DNA of 7,831 nucleotides from an uncultured Pseudodesulfovibrio sp. Its GTDB lineage: Bacteria > Desulfobacterota > Desulfovibrionia > Desulfovibrionales > Desulfovibrionaceae. The DNA lies in NCBI GenBank assembly GCA_947259235.1, contig CAMYLL010000109.1, positions 1 through 7,831 of the forward strand, in the 5' to 3' direction. Of the stretch, positions 1 to 6,104 are shown piece after piece. Below the pieces are notes generated by a model that saw nothing but the letters and a program-made list of their open reading frames with translations, did no database searches and was not told the origin of the DNA. Each line of letters opens with the position of its first letter. Position 1 is the first letter of the stretch. Position numbers and translations under genes: made by a program.

Positions 1-248
1 CCGACCTGGACATGGTCCGCGTCTTCAACAAGGTGGGCGAGCAGAAGGTCCGGGTCAAGCTGACCGACAACGTCGCCAGGGACTGCCTCCTCATGTACGA
101 GGCGTGGTTCGGCAAGGGGACGGATTTCAACGTCCAGAACCTGGTGGACGACGAATCCGCCGACATGGGCGCATTCAAGGCTGGCGCTCCCGGCGTCGCC
201 ATCCACGATCAGTTTGCCAATGTTGAAAAGGCCCGGGGGGGTGAATAA
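1..248 (+). CDS. Molybdopterin oxidoreductase catalytic subunit, DmsA-like (3' end only)
   Basis: This is the C-terminal end of a gene that starts before the window; the reading frame begins at base 3 and about 81 residues are visible. The segment resembles the last part of the molybdopterin-dinucleotide-binding domain of DMSO-reductase-family enzymes: a strand-rich VRVFNKVGEQKVRVKLTD stretch, a basic-to-aromatic turn (LLMYEAWFG), and a closing N-x-L-V-DDESADMG segment followed by a short tail. Such subunits hold the Mo/W-bis-MGD cofactor and carry out the substrate half-reaction. The stop codon overlaps the start of the Fe-S subunit gene by one base (TAATG), which suggests translational coupling. 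The family assignment rests partly on the two downstream partners, because the Fe-S-binding N-terminus and active-site region lie outside the window. The substrate (DMSO, polysulfide, thiosulfate or other) cannot be told. Confidence 0.8.
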   Translation, partial: DLDMVRVFNKVGEQKVRVKLTDNVARDCLLMYEAWFGKGTDFNVQNLVDDESADMGAFKAGAPGVAIHDQFANVEKARGGE

Positions 249-808
249 TGAAAAAACAATACGCGTGTCTGGTTGATTCCGAGCGGTGCATCGGGTGTTT
301 CACCTGCGCCATGGCCTGCCGCAACTACTATCATCAGGAGGAGGGCGTCGTCTGGCGCGAGGTCTACCCCCTGGACGAGGAGATTTATCCTCACCGCGAA
401 CGGGCGTTCTTTTCCCTGTCCTGCAACCATTGCGAGGACCCGGCCTGTCTCAACGTCTGCCCGGTGCAGGCGTATACCAAGCGGGAGAAGGACGGCGTTG
501 TGGTGCATGATCAGGAGAAATGCATCGGCTGCGGCAACTGCATCCGCTCCTGCCCCTATGGCGCGCCCAGGTACAACCCGGTCGAAAAGCGGGCCGAGAA
601 ATGCAGCCTGTGCCACGAGCGGCTGGATGCGGACCTGCAACCCGCCTGTACCCAGGCCTGCCCCACCGGCGCGCTCTCTCTGGTCGACCTGGCTGCCATG
701 GAGCAGACCAGTCAGGTGCAGTATCCCGCCGGATATCCCAAAATGACACAGTTGAACCCGTCCACGCGGTTCATTCTGCCCAAAGTTCCGAAGATGGTGA
801 GGAGGTAG
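248..808 (+). CDS. 4Fe-4S ferredoxin-type electron transfer subunit, DmsB-like
   Basis: A 186-residue protein with the sixteen-cysteine pattern of DmsB/NrfC/PhsB-type subunits. Group I is C14-x2-C17-x2-C20-x3-C24, group II is C59-x2-C62-x4-C67-x3-C71, group III is C92-x2-C95-x2-C98-x3-C102, and group IV is C119-x2-C122-x11-C134-x3-C138. In this family these ligate four [4Fe-4S] clusters that wire electrons between the quinol-side anchor and the Mo/W catalytic subunit. The length is close to that of E. coli DmsB (about 205 residues). There is no signal peptide, as expected if it is carried by a partner subunit. The ATG start overlaps the stop of the upstream catalytic subunit, and the anchor gene follows two bases after the stop, so the three genes form a compact operon. 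All cluster ligands are present. The exact substrate of the complex is not known. Confidence 0.93.
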   Translation: MKKQYACLVDSERCIGCFTCAMACRNYYHQEEGVVWREVYPLDEEIYPHRERAFFSLSCNHCEDPACLNVCPVQAYTKREKDGVVVHDQEKCIGCGNCIRSCPYGAPRYNPVEKRAEKCSLCHERLDADLQPACTQACPTGALSLVDLAAMEQTSQVQYPAGYPKMTQLNPSTRFILPKVPKMVRR

Positions 809-810
809 GT

Positions 811-1602
811 ATGCAGTCCATCGAATTCCCGCTGGTCCTTTTCACGGTGCTGTCCCAGGCGGCCATCGGCATTGCCCTCATGGGCGCGGTGCGTGTGGCG
901 GCCGGGCCTGACGGAGGCGATGCCAAGCGCCAGTGGCGCATGGTGGCCGGACTGATGGTGCTCGGCCTCATCGGTTCGCTCTTCCACCTCGGCCATCCTC
1001 TCGATGCGCCCGATGCACTCAAACACCTGTCCACGGCGTGGCTGAGCCGCGAGGTTCTCTTTGCCGGTCTGTTCGTGGGGCTGGCCATCCTGGCCGCCCT
1101 CATTGCGGACAAAAACGGCAGCGCCATCCTCTCCGGCGCTGGCGCGCTCCTCGGCCTTGCGGTCATCCTGTCCACGGGCATGACCTATGCGCCCCCGGCC
1201 TTTCCCGCGGTGAACAACGCCCTGCCGACCGTCTTCTTCCTGGTCAGCGCGGTGACGCTGGGCGCGGGATTCGCCAGCTGGTTTGCCGGGCCCGGGAGGC
1301 AGCCGCTCCTGGCGCGCATCTTCACTTCGGCCCTGATAGTCGGGCTGGTGGTCAACCTGGTCGCCCCCTGCGTGTGGCTGTCAGGCGGCGAGGTCATGCG
1401 CATGACCGGTCTGGCCTGGTTCGGCTCCAGTCTGTATTGGGCGCACATAGCCGTGATGGCCGCGTCGCTGGCTGTTATCTGGAAAACAAGAACCATCCCC
1501 ATGTGGTTGCCGATCCTGGTTCTTTTCGGCGAGCTTGTGGGCCGTGCCGGTTTCTTTGCCGACACGATTCATACGGCGGCAAACATGGGTGGCCTCTACT
1601 AA
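811..1602 (+). CDS. DMSO reductase anchor subunit family protein, DmsC-like
   Basis: A 263-residue, very hydrophobic protein with about eight predicted membrane helices (near residues 7-30, 44-62, 80-100, 104-123, 138-160, 170-190, 203-222 and 228-247), the DmsC topology. The loop after helix 2 carries the family signature H59-L-G-H-P followed by a segment ending W77-L-S-R-E81, as in known DmsC proteins. In the family this subunit anchors the Fe-S and catalytic subunits to the membrane and exchanges electrons with the quinone pool. The ATG at 811 is chosen because GAGG/GGAGG-type purines lie just upstream (799-805), overlapping the end of the Fe-S gene. A longer open frame going back to 520 would run through that gene and is not credible. 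It is the last gene of the operon; a strong hairpin follows 14 bases later. Confidence 0.92.
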   Translation: MQSIEFPLVLFTVLSQAAIGIALMGAVRVAAGPDGGDAKRQWRMVAGLMVLGLIGSLFHLGHPLDAPDALKHLSTAWLSREVLFAGLFVGLAILAALIADKNGSAILSGAGALLGLAVILSTGMTYAPPAFPAVNNALPTVFFLVSAVTLGAGFASWFAGPGRQPLLARIFTSALIVGLVVNLVAPCVWLSGGEVMRMTGLAWFGSSLYWAHIAVMAASLAVIWKTRTIPMWLPILVLFGELVGRAGFFADTIHTAANMGGLY

Positions 1603-1616
1603 CCTCCTCGTTTGAC

Positions 1617-1644
1617 GGGAGTGGAGCCTTCGGGCTTCACTCCC
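1617..1644 (+). terminator. UUCG-capped hairpin after the oxidoreductase operon
   Basis: A 12-bp stem, GGGAGTGGAGCC paired with GGCTTCACTCCC (one G-U pair), closed by an extra-stable TTCG tetraloop, 14 bases after the DmsC-like stop codon. No run of T follows, so it is not a textbook intrinsic terminator. It sits between convergent genes and may stop or stabilise transcripts from both sides. The structure is certain; the function is inferred. Confidence 0.6.
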
Positions 1645-1686
1645 ATCATTCGGAATCCTCCTGCAACCTGCCGCCTCTCCGTCTGG

Positions 1687-1707
1687 CCCGGGACTCTTGC
1701 GTCCGGG
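1687..1707 (-). terminator. Possible weak hairpin after the cytidylate-kinase-like gene
   Basis: A 7-bp stem with a single-base bulge (CCCG+GAC with GTC+CGGG, six-base loop) starts right at the stop codon of the minus-strand gene. No T-tract follows on that strand. It may act together with the larger hairpin at 1617-1644 as the 3' end of this gene. Confidence 0.3.
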
Positions 1708-2541
1708 TCAGTGGATGTTGTGAAACGGATTGATCATGTTTTTTTGCGGGTTGGGAGTGGTCAGCAGGACGTCCTTGACTCCCTCTATCTTCTGGGCCGC
1801 GGCCGTGATCCTGCCTATCGCCTTGTCCGTCAGCACGGAATGGATGTCGGGCGCGATGATGCTGACGACCCCGGCCTCGGCTTTGACAACGGCGGACGGC
1901 AACAGGCTTATGGTGGCGCTTTGCACCTGCGCCGCGAGGTACATGTCCTCCACGGCCTCCCGGGAGCCGGGCGCTTCCTGAAAGGCCTTCTTCTGCACGG
2001 CGTGGCAGACGATGTCTGCGGCGTCATCCACCGTGAGCCCGCCGATGTGGAGCACCATGTCGTAGAGCCTGCTGTCCCAGGTGTCGATGCCGTAAACCTG
2101 CATGCCCCATTTGCGGCGTTCGTCGTCGTCCTTCATCAGGATGTACCGGGCTTCCTCCTCGCTGATGTTTTCCCTGCGCATCTCCTCCTGAACGCGGTCG
2201 GTCATGTCCGCGATGATGCGGAGCTTGAAGATGTGGGGAATGCCCGAGAGAAAAAACTGCCCGGCCAGTCCGTGGTAGACGATGTTTCCCTGCATCGCAT
2301 ACTGCAGGAGCGACGTGCGCAGGTGGCAGAGGTAGCGCTCCTTTCCGTGCGTGAACCGTTCGAGTACGGACGGGGCGTCGTGCAGGGCGCGGACGAGTTT
2401 TATTTCCGGAATGTTGAATTCCTTTGAAGCGGCCAGGAGGATGTCTCGTGAAAGACATTCGTATCCCAGTCGTGATGCAACTTCTTCCGCAACAGCCTTA
2501 CCTCTGCTGTACGATCCGCGTGAGATGGTGATGATTGTCAT
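1708..2541 (-). CDS. Cytidylate-kinase-like family protein with BON-like C-terminal domain
   Basis: A 277-residue protein. The N-terminus MTIITISRGSYSRGK gives a P-loop of form G-x4-G-K (G9 to K15) after a beta strand. What follows fits the cytidylate-kinase-like (Cytidylate_kin_2) P-loop family: a region with 'CLSRDIL', and a lid-like basic/acidic segment (RVQEEMRRENISEEEAR, then KDDDERRKW). This is not the housekeeping CMP kinase, which is shorter and has a different lid and CMP-binding region, and its substrate is unknown. Residues from about 195 to 260 (AVVKAEAGVVSIIAP... then an amphipathic helix ending EGVKDVLLTT) have the beta-alpha-beta pattern of a BON domain; this is inferred from pattern only. 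The ATG start has GAGG five bases upstream. It stands alone, convergent with the oxidoreductase operon and well separated from the next minus-strand gene by a terminator. Confidence 0.85.
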   Translation of the reverse strand: MTIITISRGSYSRGKAVAEEVASRLGYECLSRDILLAASKEFNIPEIKLVRALHDAPSVLERFTHGKERYLCHLRTSLLQYAMQGNIVYHGLAGQFFLSGIPHIFKLRIIADMTDRVQEEMRRENISEEEARYILMKDDDERRKWGMQVYGIDTWDSRLYDMVLHIGGLTVDDAADIVCHAVQKKAFQEAPGSREAVEDMYLAAQVQSATISLLPSAVVKAEAGVVSIIAPDIHSVLTDKAIGRITAAAQKIEGVKDVLLTTPNPQKNMINPFHNIH

Positions 2542-2715
2542 TGTGGCCTCGCTGGTAACTGGTTCCGGCGACAGGCAGGCCGAATACGCGGCACGCCCGT
2601 GCGCGTTCTCAAACGGGCTGAAGAGTACTCCCTTTACAGGGTGTTGACCAGCTTCCCTCGCTATTGACTGAATACTCCCGTCCGCGAGGTGGCAACGGTG
2701 ATCGGGCGAGAAGGC

Positions 2716-2744
2716 AAATAAAAAGCCCGGGCCGAGGCCCGGGC
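2716..2744 (-). terminator. Intrinsic terminator of the glutamate-synthase-family gene
   Basis: Read on the minus strand, an 8-bp all-GC stem (GCCCGGGC with its complement, four-base loop) is followed directly by TTTTTA and more T. It lies about 45 bases after the stop codon at 2789. A second small hairpin (GTCGCC/GGCGAC, 2762-2777) lies between the stop and this terminator. Classic rho-independent form. Confidence 0.9.
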
Positions 2745-2788
2745 ATGATTCTTTGATTGCCGTCGCCTGTCGGCGACAACACGACCGC

Positions 2789-4414
2789 CTACATGTCGAT
2801 GATCTTCTTGGCGGTGTCGTCCATGACGTCGGTGATGAACTTGATGCCCGTCTCCCGTTCCGTCTCGCGGTTGCCCGAGGCGATGTCGCAGCGCGCGACG
2901 TCCTGCAGGGAGAACTTGCGTGCGCCGCACATGAGCTGCTGGAGGCCAGCGGAGAGCTTGTCCACCAGACACCAGATTCCGACAGCGCCCAGGGGCACGT
3001 TTTTCATCTCCGCCTTGCCGACCTTCTTCTCCACATCCTGATAGCAGGCGAAGATTTCCTCGGGGGTCTTGCCGTAGCGCTCGACGGCTGCGGGGAGCTT
3101 GTCCCAGTTGCCGCTCAGGCGTTCGCGGCGATCCGGGTAGAGCGCGCCCTCGATGTTGGAGCCGAGGAAGCCGGGGATCATCATGGCGCGTCCCATGCAG
3201 ATCAGCTTGGTATAGGGCGCACCCAGGGCCAGTGCCTTGAAGATGGTGCTGCCCTTGGCAAAGCCTCCGGCAAAGGACATGTCCACCACCTTCTTGCCCC
3301 GGGCGGCCAGCCGGGTGGCGTACTCGTGGGCCTTGGAGTGGAGCAGGATGGAGGGCACGCCCCAGCTTTCCATCATGTTCCAGGGGCTCATGCCCGTTCC
3401 GCCGCCGGAGCCGTCCATGGTCAGGAGGTCGAGCTCGGCCTCGGAGGCGAATTTGATGGCCATGGCCAGGGCCTCCATGCCGTAGGAGCCGGTCTTCAGC
3501 GAGATGCGCTTGAAGCCCAGGCTGCGCAGGTACTTGACGGAGGTCATGAACTCCTCGTGCACCTGGTCGTAGGTGGAGAGGTTCGTGTAGCCGAGGCGGC
3601 TGTGGCGCGCGAAATGCTTGATGGAGCCGCGCCGGAAGCCTTCCTGCACCTCGGGCTTTTCCGGGTCCGGGTCCACCAGGTAGCCCCGCTGCTTGAGGAA
3701 CAGGGCGTAGTCGAGGCTTGAGACTTCGATCTCGCCGCCGATGTTCTTGGCTCCCTGGCCCCACTTGAGCTCGATGATGACCTTGTCGCCGTATTTCTCG
3801 GCCAGGTATTCAGCCACGCCGTTGCGGGTGTCCTCCACGTTCATCTGCACGATGATGGCGCCGTAGCCGTCGTAGTAGCGCTGGTAGATGTCGATGCGGC
3901 GCTCAAGCTCGGGGGCCTTGGTGATGCGGCCCTTGGCGATCTCGGACTGACGGTCCACGCCCACGACGTTCTCGCCGACCACGATGGGCGCACCCACCAG
4001 GGCACAGCCCACGGCAAAGGAATCCCAATACTTGGCGGCGATGAAGGTGGAGCCCAGGGCCCCGGTCATGAACGGCACGCGGCACTTGGTTTTTTCCTTT
4101 GCGCCAAAGGATGTTTCCAGGCTGACATCGGTGAAGAGCAGGTCCTTTTGCGTATCCACGGGGCCCAGGGCGCCATAGTTGAGGCCCTGGATGCGCAGCG
4201 AGTTGTACGACACGCCCACATGGGTGGTGTTGCCGCTGCCTGCGGTAACCACGCCGAAATCACGCGGATAGAGCAGCTCGCGTCCGCGCAGCGAGGACAT
4301 CCAGGTCTCGCATTTGCCTTGGCAATCGGCCCGGCACAGGGTGCAAAGGCCCGATTCTATGGCGTTTCCACGGTTCACACTTCCAAGAACATCGTTGCTT
4401 TTTGACCAACTCAT
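2789..4414 (-). CDS. FMN-binding glutamate synthase family protein (atypical)
   Basis: A 541-residue protein matching the FMN/synthase (alpha-subunit central) domain of glutamate synthase. It has D334-G-S-G-G-G-T-G-M-S-P344 (the FMN/phosphate loop, D-G-x-x-G-G-T-G in relatives) and then S380-F-A-G-G-F-A-K-G followed by KALALGA, the second phosphate-binding strand. There is no glutamine amidotransferase domain, so ammonia or another donor would have to come from a separate protein, as in archaeal-type stand-alone GltB2-like proteins. Two oddities: the cysteines that bind the [3Fe-4S] cluster in true glutamate synthases, expected just after L404-I-C-M-G-R-A, are absent (M411 to P427 contain none), and the N-terminus instead carries C24-x2-C27-x3-C31-x3-C35. 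Real glutamate synthase activity is therefore not assured. The ATG at 4414 follows GGGAGA about ten bases upstream; an upstream in-frame TTG at 4465 has no such support. A monocistronic gene, with terminators on both sides. Confidence 0.88.
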   Translation of the reverse strand: MSWSKSNDVLGSVNRGNAIESGLCTLCRADCQGKCETWMSSLRGRELLYPRDFGVVTAGSGNTTHVGVSYNSLRIQGLNYGALGPVDTQKDLLFTDVSLETSFGAKEKTKCRVPFMTGALGSTFIAAKYWDSFAVGCALVGAPIVVGENVVGVDRQSEIAKGRITKAPELERRIDIYQRYYDGYGAIIVQMNVEDTRNGVAEYLAEKYGDKVIIELKWGQGAKNIGGEIEVSSLDYALFLKQRGYLVDPDPEKPEVQEGFRRGSIKHFARHSRLGYTNLSTYDQVHEEFMTSVKYLRSLGFKRISLKTGSYGMEALAMAIKFASEAELDLLTMDGSGGGTGMSPWNMMESWGVPSILLHSKAHEYATRLAARGKKVVDMSFAGGFAKGSTIFKALALGAPYTKLICMGRAMMIPGFLGSNIEGALYPDRRERLSGNWDKLPAAVERYGKTPEEIFACYQDVEKKVGKAEMKNVPLGAVGIWCLVDKLSAGLQQLMCGARKFSLQDVARCDIASGNRETERETGIKFITDVMDDTAKKIIDM

Positions 4415-4455
4415 AAGAGGTATTCTCCCTTCAATTATGTATTTTTTGTTTGACG

Positions 4456-4484
4456 GAAATAGCAATAAACATATGGCTTGTCAC
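4456..4484 (-). promoter_or_regulatory. Weak candidate promoter of the glutamate-synthase-family gene
   Basis: Because a terminator for the upstream gene ends at 4507, this gene's promoter should lie between 4415 and 4506. The best box pair I see on the minus strand is GTGACA (4479-4484), a 17-base spacer, then TATTTC (4456-4461). The -10 match is poor. The region is AT-rich compared with its surroundings. Confidence 0.25.
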
Positions 4485-4506
4485 GAAGGATCGCTTTGCA
4501 AAATGT

Positions 4507-4538
4507 AAAAAAGCAGCGGCTTAATCGCGATCAAGCCG
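4507..4538 (-). terminator. Intrinsic terminator of the GDPD gene
   Basis: Read on the minus strand, CGGCTTGATC pairs with GATTAAGCCG (10 bp with one G-U and a two-base loop, or 9 bp with a four-base loop), followed by CTGC and then six T. A further dyad lies closer to the stop codon (CAGGATC / GATCCTG, within 4542-4573). It separates the phosphodiesterase gene from the glutamate-synthase-family gene on the same strand. Confidence 0.85.
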
Positions 4539-4577
4539 TCGGCAGGATCACTCTCGTCAGTGTCCGATCCTGTCGGG

Positions 4578-5423
4578 TCAGACTCGACGGATCAGCCGCT
4601 GGCGCAAGGTATGTGTAAAGTCGGTAATGATTCCAAAGCATCCGGCATCAATGAGCGACACCGCCCGGTCCATGTCGTTGACCGTATAGGGCGTGACCCG
4701 GACGCCATGCCCGGCAAGGCGGCCGACCAGCTCGACGTCGACCATGTCCTTGTCGGGATGATAGGCCGCGACGCCAAGTTTCGTGAGGTATTCCACGAGG
4801 TCTTCGGGGTGACGCCTTCCCACCAGCGCCGCCAGGGGGATGTCCGGGGCGAGGCGGTGCATCGCCTTCAGGTAGTCGTGATTGAATGAGGAAACCAGGA
4901 CCAGCCCGTCGGCGTCGGCCTCGCGTATCTGCCGCAACACGGCCTCGACGATGGCAGTGTCGCCCGGGGCCTGCTTTTGGTCCTTGATTTCGAGGTTCAT
5001 CGGCAGGGCGTGCCGCCGGGTGAACGCCAGCGCCTCCCCAAGCGTGGGAATCCGTTGGCCGCGAATCCGCTCGGCAGTCCCGGGCAGGAGATCCCCGTTG
5101 GCCACCGTGCCGTAAGGATCGGCCGAGAGGAACCAGGACCCGGCGTCGAGTCGGCGCAGCTCCTCAAGTGAGAAGTCGTGGACCGCCCAGGGCGCACGGT
5201 GGGCAAACTCCGCGCGTGCGGTCACGTCCGTGGTGCGGCTCAGCGTGTCGTCGTGAAACACCACCAACGCGCCATCGGCGGTCATCCGGACGTCCATCTC
5301 CCAGAAATCCGCGCCGAGGTCCAGGCTGAGCTGGGCGGCCAGCAGCGTGTTTTCCGGAGTAAGGCTCCGCGCTCCTCGATGGGCGCAAACGTACCCTGCC
5401 CCCGGCAGATGATCGAAGAACAT
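4578..5423 (-). CDS. Glycerophosphodiester phosphodiesterase family protein
   Basis: A 281-residue protein with the full GDPD TIM-barrel signature: H15-R-G (catalytic His), P23-E-N-T (metal ligand Glu24), W41-E-M-D-V (Glu42 and Asp44, metal ligands), F56-H57-D-D (second catalytic His), LDAGSWF, a NLEIK strand, SSFNHDYL, and the closing VTPYTVND and GIITDF strands. The family hydrolyses glycerophosphodiesters to glycerol-3-phosphate and an alcohol, as part of phospholipid turnover. There is no signal peptide, so it is probably cytoplasmic. The ATG at 5423 is preferred because GGAAGAG lies just upstream; an ATG at 5483 would add twenty residues with no family resemblance and has no ribosome binding site. 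Transcribed alone, ending at the terminator near 4507-4538, and divergent from the lipoprotein operon. Confidence 0.93.
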   Translation of the reverse strand: MFFDHLPGAGYVCAHRGARSLTPENTLLAAQLSLDLGADFWEMDVRMTADGALVVFHDDTLSRTTDVTARAEFAHRAPWAVHDFSLEELRRLDAGSWFLSADPYGTVANGDLLPGTAERIRGQRIPTLGEALAFTRRHALPMNLEIKDQKQAPGDTAIVEAVLRQIREADADGLVLVSSFNHDYLKAMHRLAPDIPLAALVGRRHPEDLVEYLTKLGVAAYHPDKDMVDVELVGRLAGHGVRVTPYTVNDMDRAVSLIDAGCFGIITDFTHTLRQRLIRRV

Positions 5424-5506
5424 TGATTCTCTTCCCGCGAAATACAAAGTTGTGCTCGTCGTCCACCGCGGCGTCCGCAACATGCATGGGCGTCGCTGAC
5501 CGGATT

Positions 5507-5518
5507 GGGGACGTCCCC
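5507..5518. repeat. 12-bp perfect palindrome GGGGACGTCCCC
   Basis: A perfect dyad 84 bases upstream of the phosphodiesterase start codon. The position suits an operator for that gene, but no known regulator's consensus is recognised. Confidence 0.4.
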
Positions 5519-5717
5519 TCCAGCATCTCTCGGTAGATGGGCGGGAGGGGGCAAGAAGAAGTGCTGTCTTGCCGTTTTCGAAATCGAGCGCCCGCGCGGC
5601 TCAGGAATCAATAATGCCCGGACTGGGAAACATCAAGGCAATCTGGCAGAACAGGCCGATCCATGGAGTGGGCACATGAAACGGGATGGGAACTTCTAAG
5701 AGAGCGTTCAGAAACAA

Positions 5718-5734
5718 TTCCTGTTCAACAGGAA
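5718..5734. repeat. Inverted repeat TTCCTGTT-C-AACAGGAA
   Basis: Two perfect 8-base arms around a single central base, typical of the footprint of a dimeric DNA-binding regulator. No T-run follows on either strand, so it is not terminator-like. It lies about 190 bases upstream of the riboswitch and could be an operator for the lipoprotein operon. No binding protein is identified. Confidence 0.45.
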
Positions 5735-5905
5735 CATGTCTCGAAGAGGTCAGAAGGAACAAGGACGTTTCTCAGATCATAAGGGTCACCATCTCATTAC
5801 TGCCCATATCTAGCTGAAAAATTATATATTGATATATTCTCATCTTCTGATAGTGACACCGTCATATGATGGCGCGAGGCACTCATGCCATTACGCTTAA
5901 TGATT

Positions 5906-5985
5906 CATCAAAGCCAAATCCATCGCGAGGTGGAGACGGAAAGCCTACGGGTCTCCCTGATCGTGGGGAGATGGCTGGGTTGCCG
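5906..5985 (+). promoter_or_regulatory. Cyclic-di-GMP-I (GEMM-I) riboswitch aptamer
   Basis: The sequence follows the GEMM-I consensus in order. A CCAAA joining segment (5914-5918) precedes a 6-bp hairpin, TCCATC/GGTGGA, capped by the GNRA loop GCGA (5919-5934). Next is the conserved core GACGGAAAGCC (5935-5945), then the second arm ACGGGTCTCCC...GGGAGATGGC (5947-5975), with the TCTCCC/GGGAGA stem (5952-5957 with 5966-5971), and the 3' closing segment GGGTTGCCGA. These are the tetraloop, the central AAA and the tetraloop-receptor arm known from GEMM-I RNAs. By memory-based alignment to Vc2, the ligand-contacting G20 corresponds to G5913, which favours c-di-GMP; the cGAMP-type variants have A there. 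The outer P1 helix is not obvious. It lies 120 bases upstream of a lipoprotein gene on the same strand, the usual arrangement. Confidence 0.88.
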
Positions 5986-6104
5986 ACAGGGAAGTCGTAA
6001 TATCCTTTTTCCCCTCGCATAGTCACGGGCATGAAGTCCTGTGGGGTTGGCTTTGATGGCACAAGGCCAAGGGGTGGCCATTATTCAATCCATGAGGGGG
6101 AACC
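5986..6104 (+). promoter_or_regulatory. Riboswitch expression platform and ribosome binding site
   Basis: This stretch links the aptamer to the GTG start at 6105. Visible pairings are: TTGGCTTTGATG (6047-6058), exactly complementary to the aptamer's 5' edge (5906-5917); TTTCCCCTC (6008-6016), complementary over nine pairs (one G-U) to the Shine-Dalgarno region GAGGGGGAA (6094-6102); a hairpin CACGGG/CCTGTG (6024-6043); and GGCCA/TGGCC (6065-6079), whose left side can also pair with 6047-6052. No hairpin followed by a proper T-run is present; the TTTTT at 6006-6010 lacks a solid stem before it. Control by hiding the ribosome binding site is therefore more likely than early termination (inference). 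Confidence 0.6.

Larger units (their letters stand above)
5424..5905. other. Long noncoding region upstream of the riboswitch; likely regulatory
   Basis: No convincing gene: open frames here are short, lack family likeness, and have no good ribosome binding site. It must hold the divergent promoters of the phosphodiesterase gene (minus) and the riboswitch-lipoprotein operon (plus). Visible structure includes a 12-bp perfect palindrome GGGGACGTCCCC (5507-5518), a hairpin GGCAAGA/TCTTGCC (5550-5573), an 8-1-8 inverted repeat (5718-5734), a strongly AT-rich island (5816-5840), and a TCATATGA palindrome (5862-5869). No clear -35/-10 pair could be chosen. It could also hold a decayed gene or a small RNA, but nothing supports either. 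Confidence 0.5.

Noticed and set aside
520..810. Upstream extension of the DmsC-like frame to an ATG at 520
   Set aside because: It would overlap most of the Fe-S subunit gene in another frame, and its translation shows no membrane or family character; ATG 811 has a good ribosome binding site.
1612..2427. Open frame of 271 codons on the plus strand
   Set aside because: Antisense to the kinase-like gene, whose P-loop and ribosome binding site are clear; long antisense frames are common in GC-rich DNA.
2753..3721. Open frame of 322 codons on the plus strand
   Set aside because: Antisense to the glutamate-synthase-family gene and without recognisable motifs; it also begins between that gene's stop and terminator.
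4415..4465. TTG start adding 17 residues to the glutamate-synthase-family protein
   Set aside because: The added residues show no family likeness, and the purine-rich GGGAGA lies between the TTG and the ATG at 4414, where it serves the ATG.
5424..5483. Longer start of the phosphodiesterase at ATG 5483
   Set aside because: No ribosome binding site there; the shorter start has GGAAGAG at proper distance and the family fold begins just after it.
5550..5578. Hairpin GGCAAGA/TCTTGCC followed by GTTTT as a plus-strand terminator
   Set aside because: The stem is short with a ten-base loop, the T-run is only four, and no plus-strand gene lies before it.
5505..5699. Possible small gene of 64 codons on the plus strand
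   Set aside because: No ribosome binding site and low-complexity, arginine/glycine-rich start; probably chance.
5988..6010. Riboswitch-linked intrinsic terminator ending at TTTTT
   Set aside because: The bases just before the T-run form no stable stem; pairings in this part point to ribosome-site masking instead.
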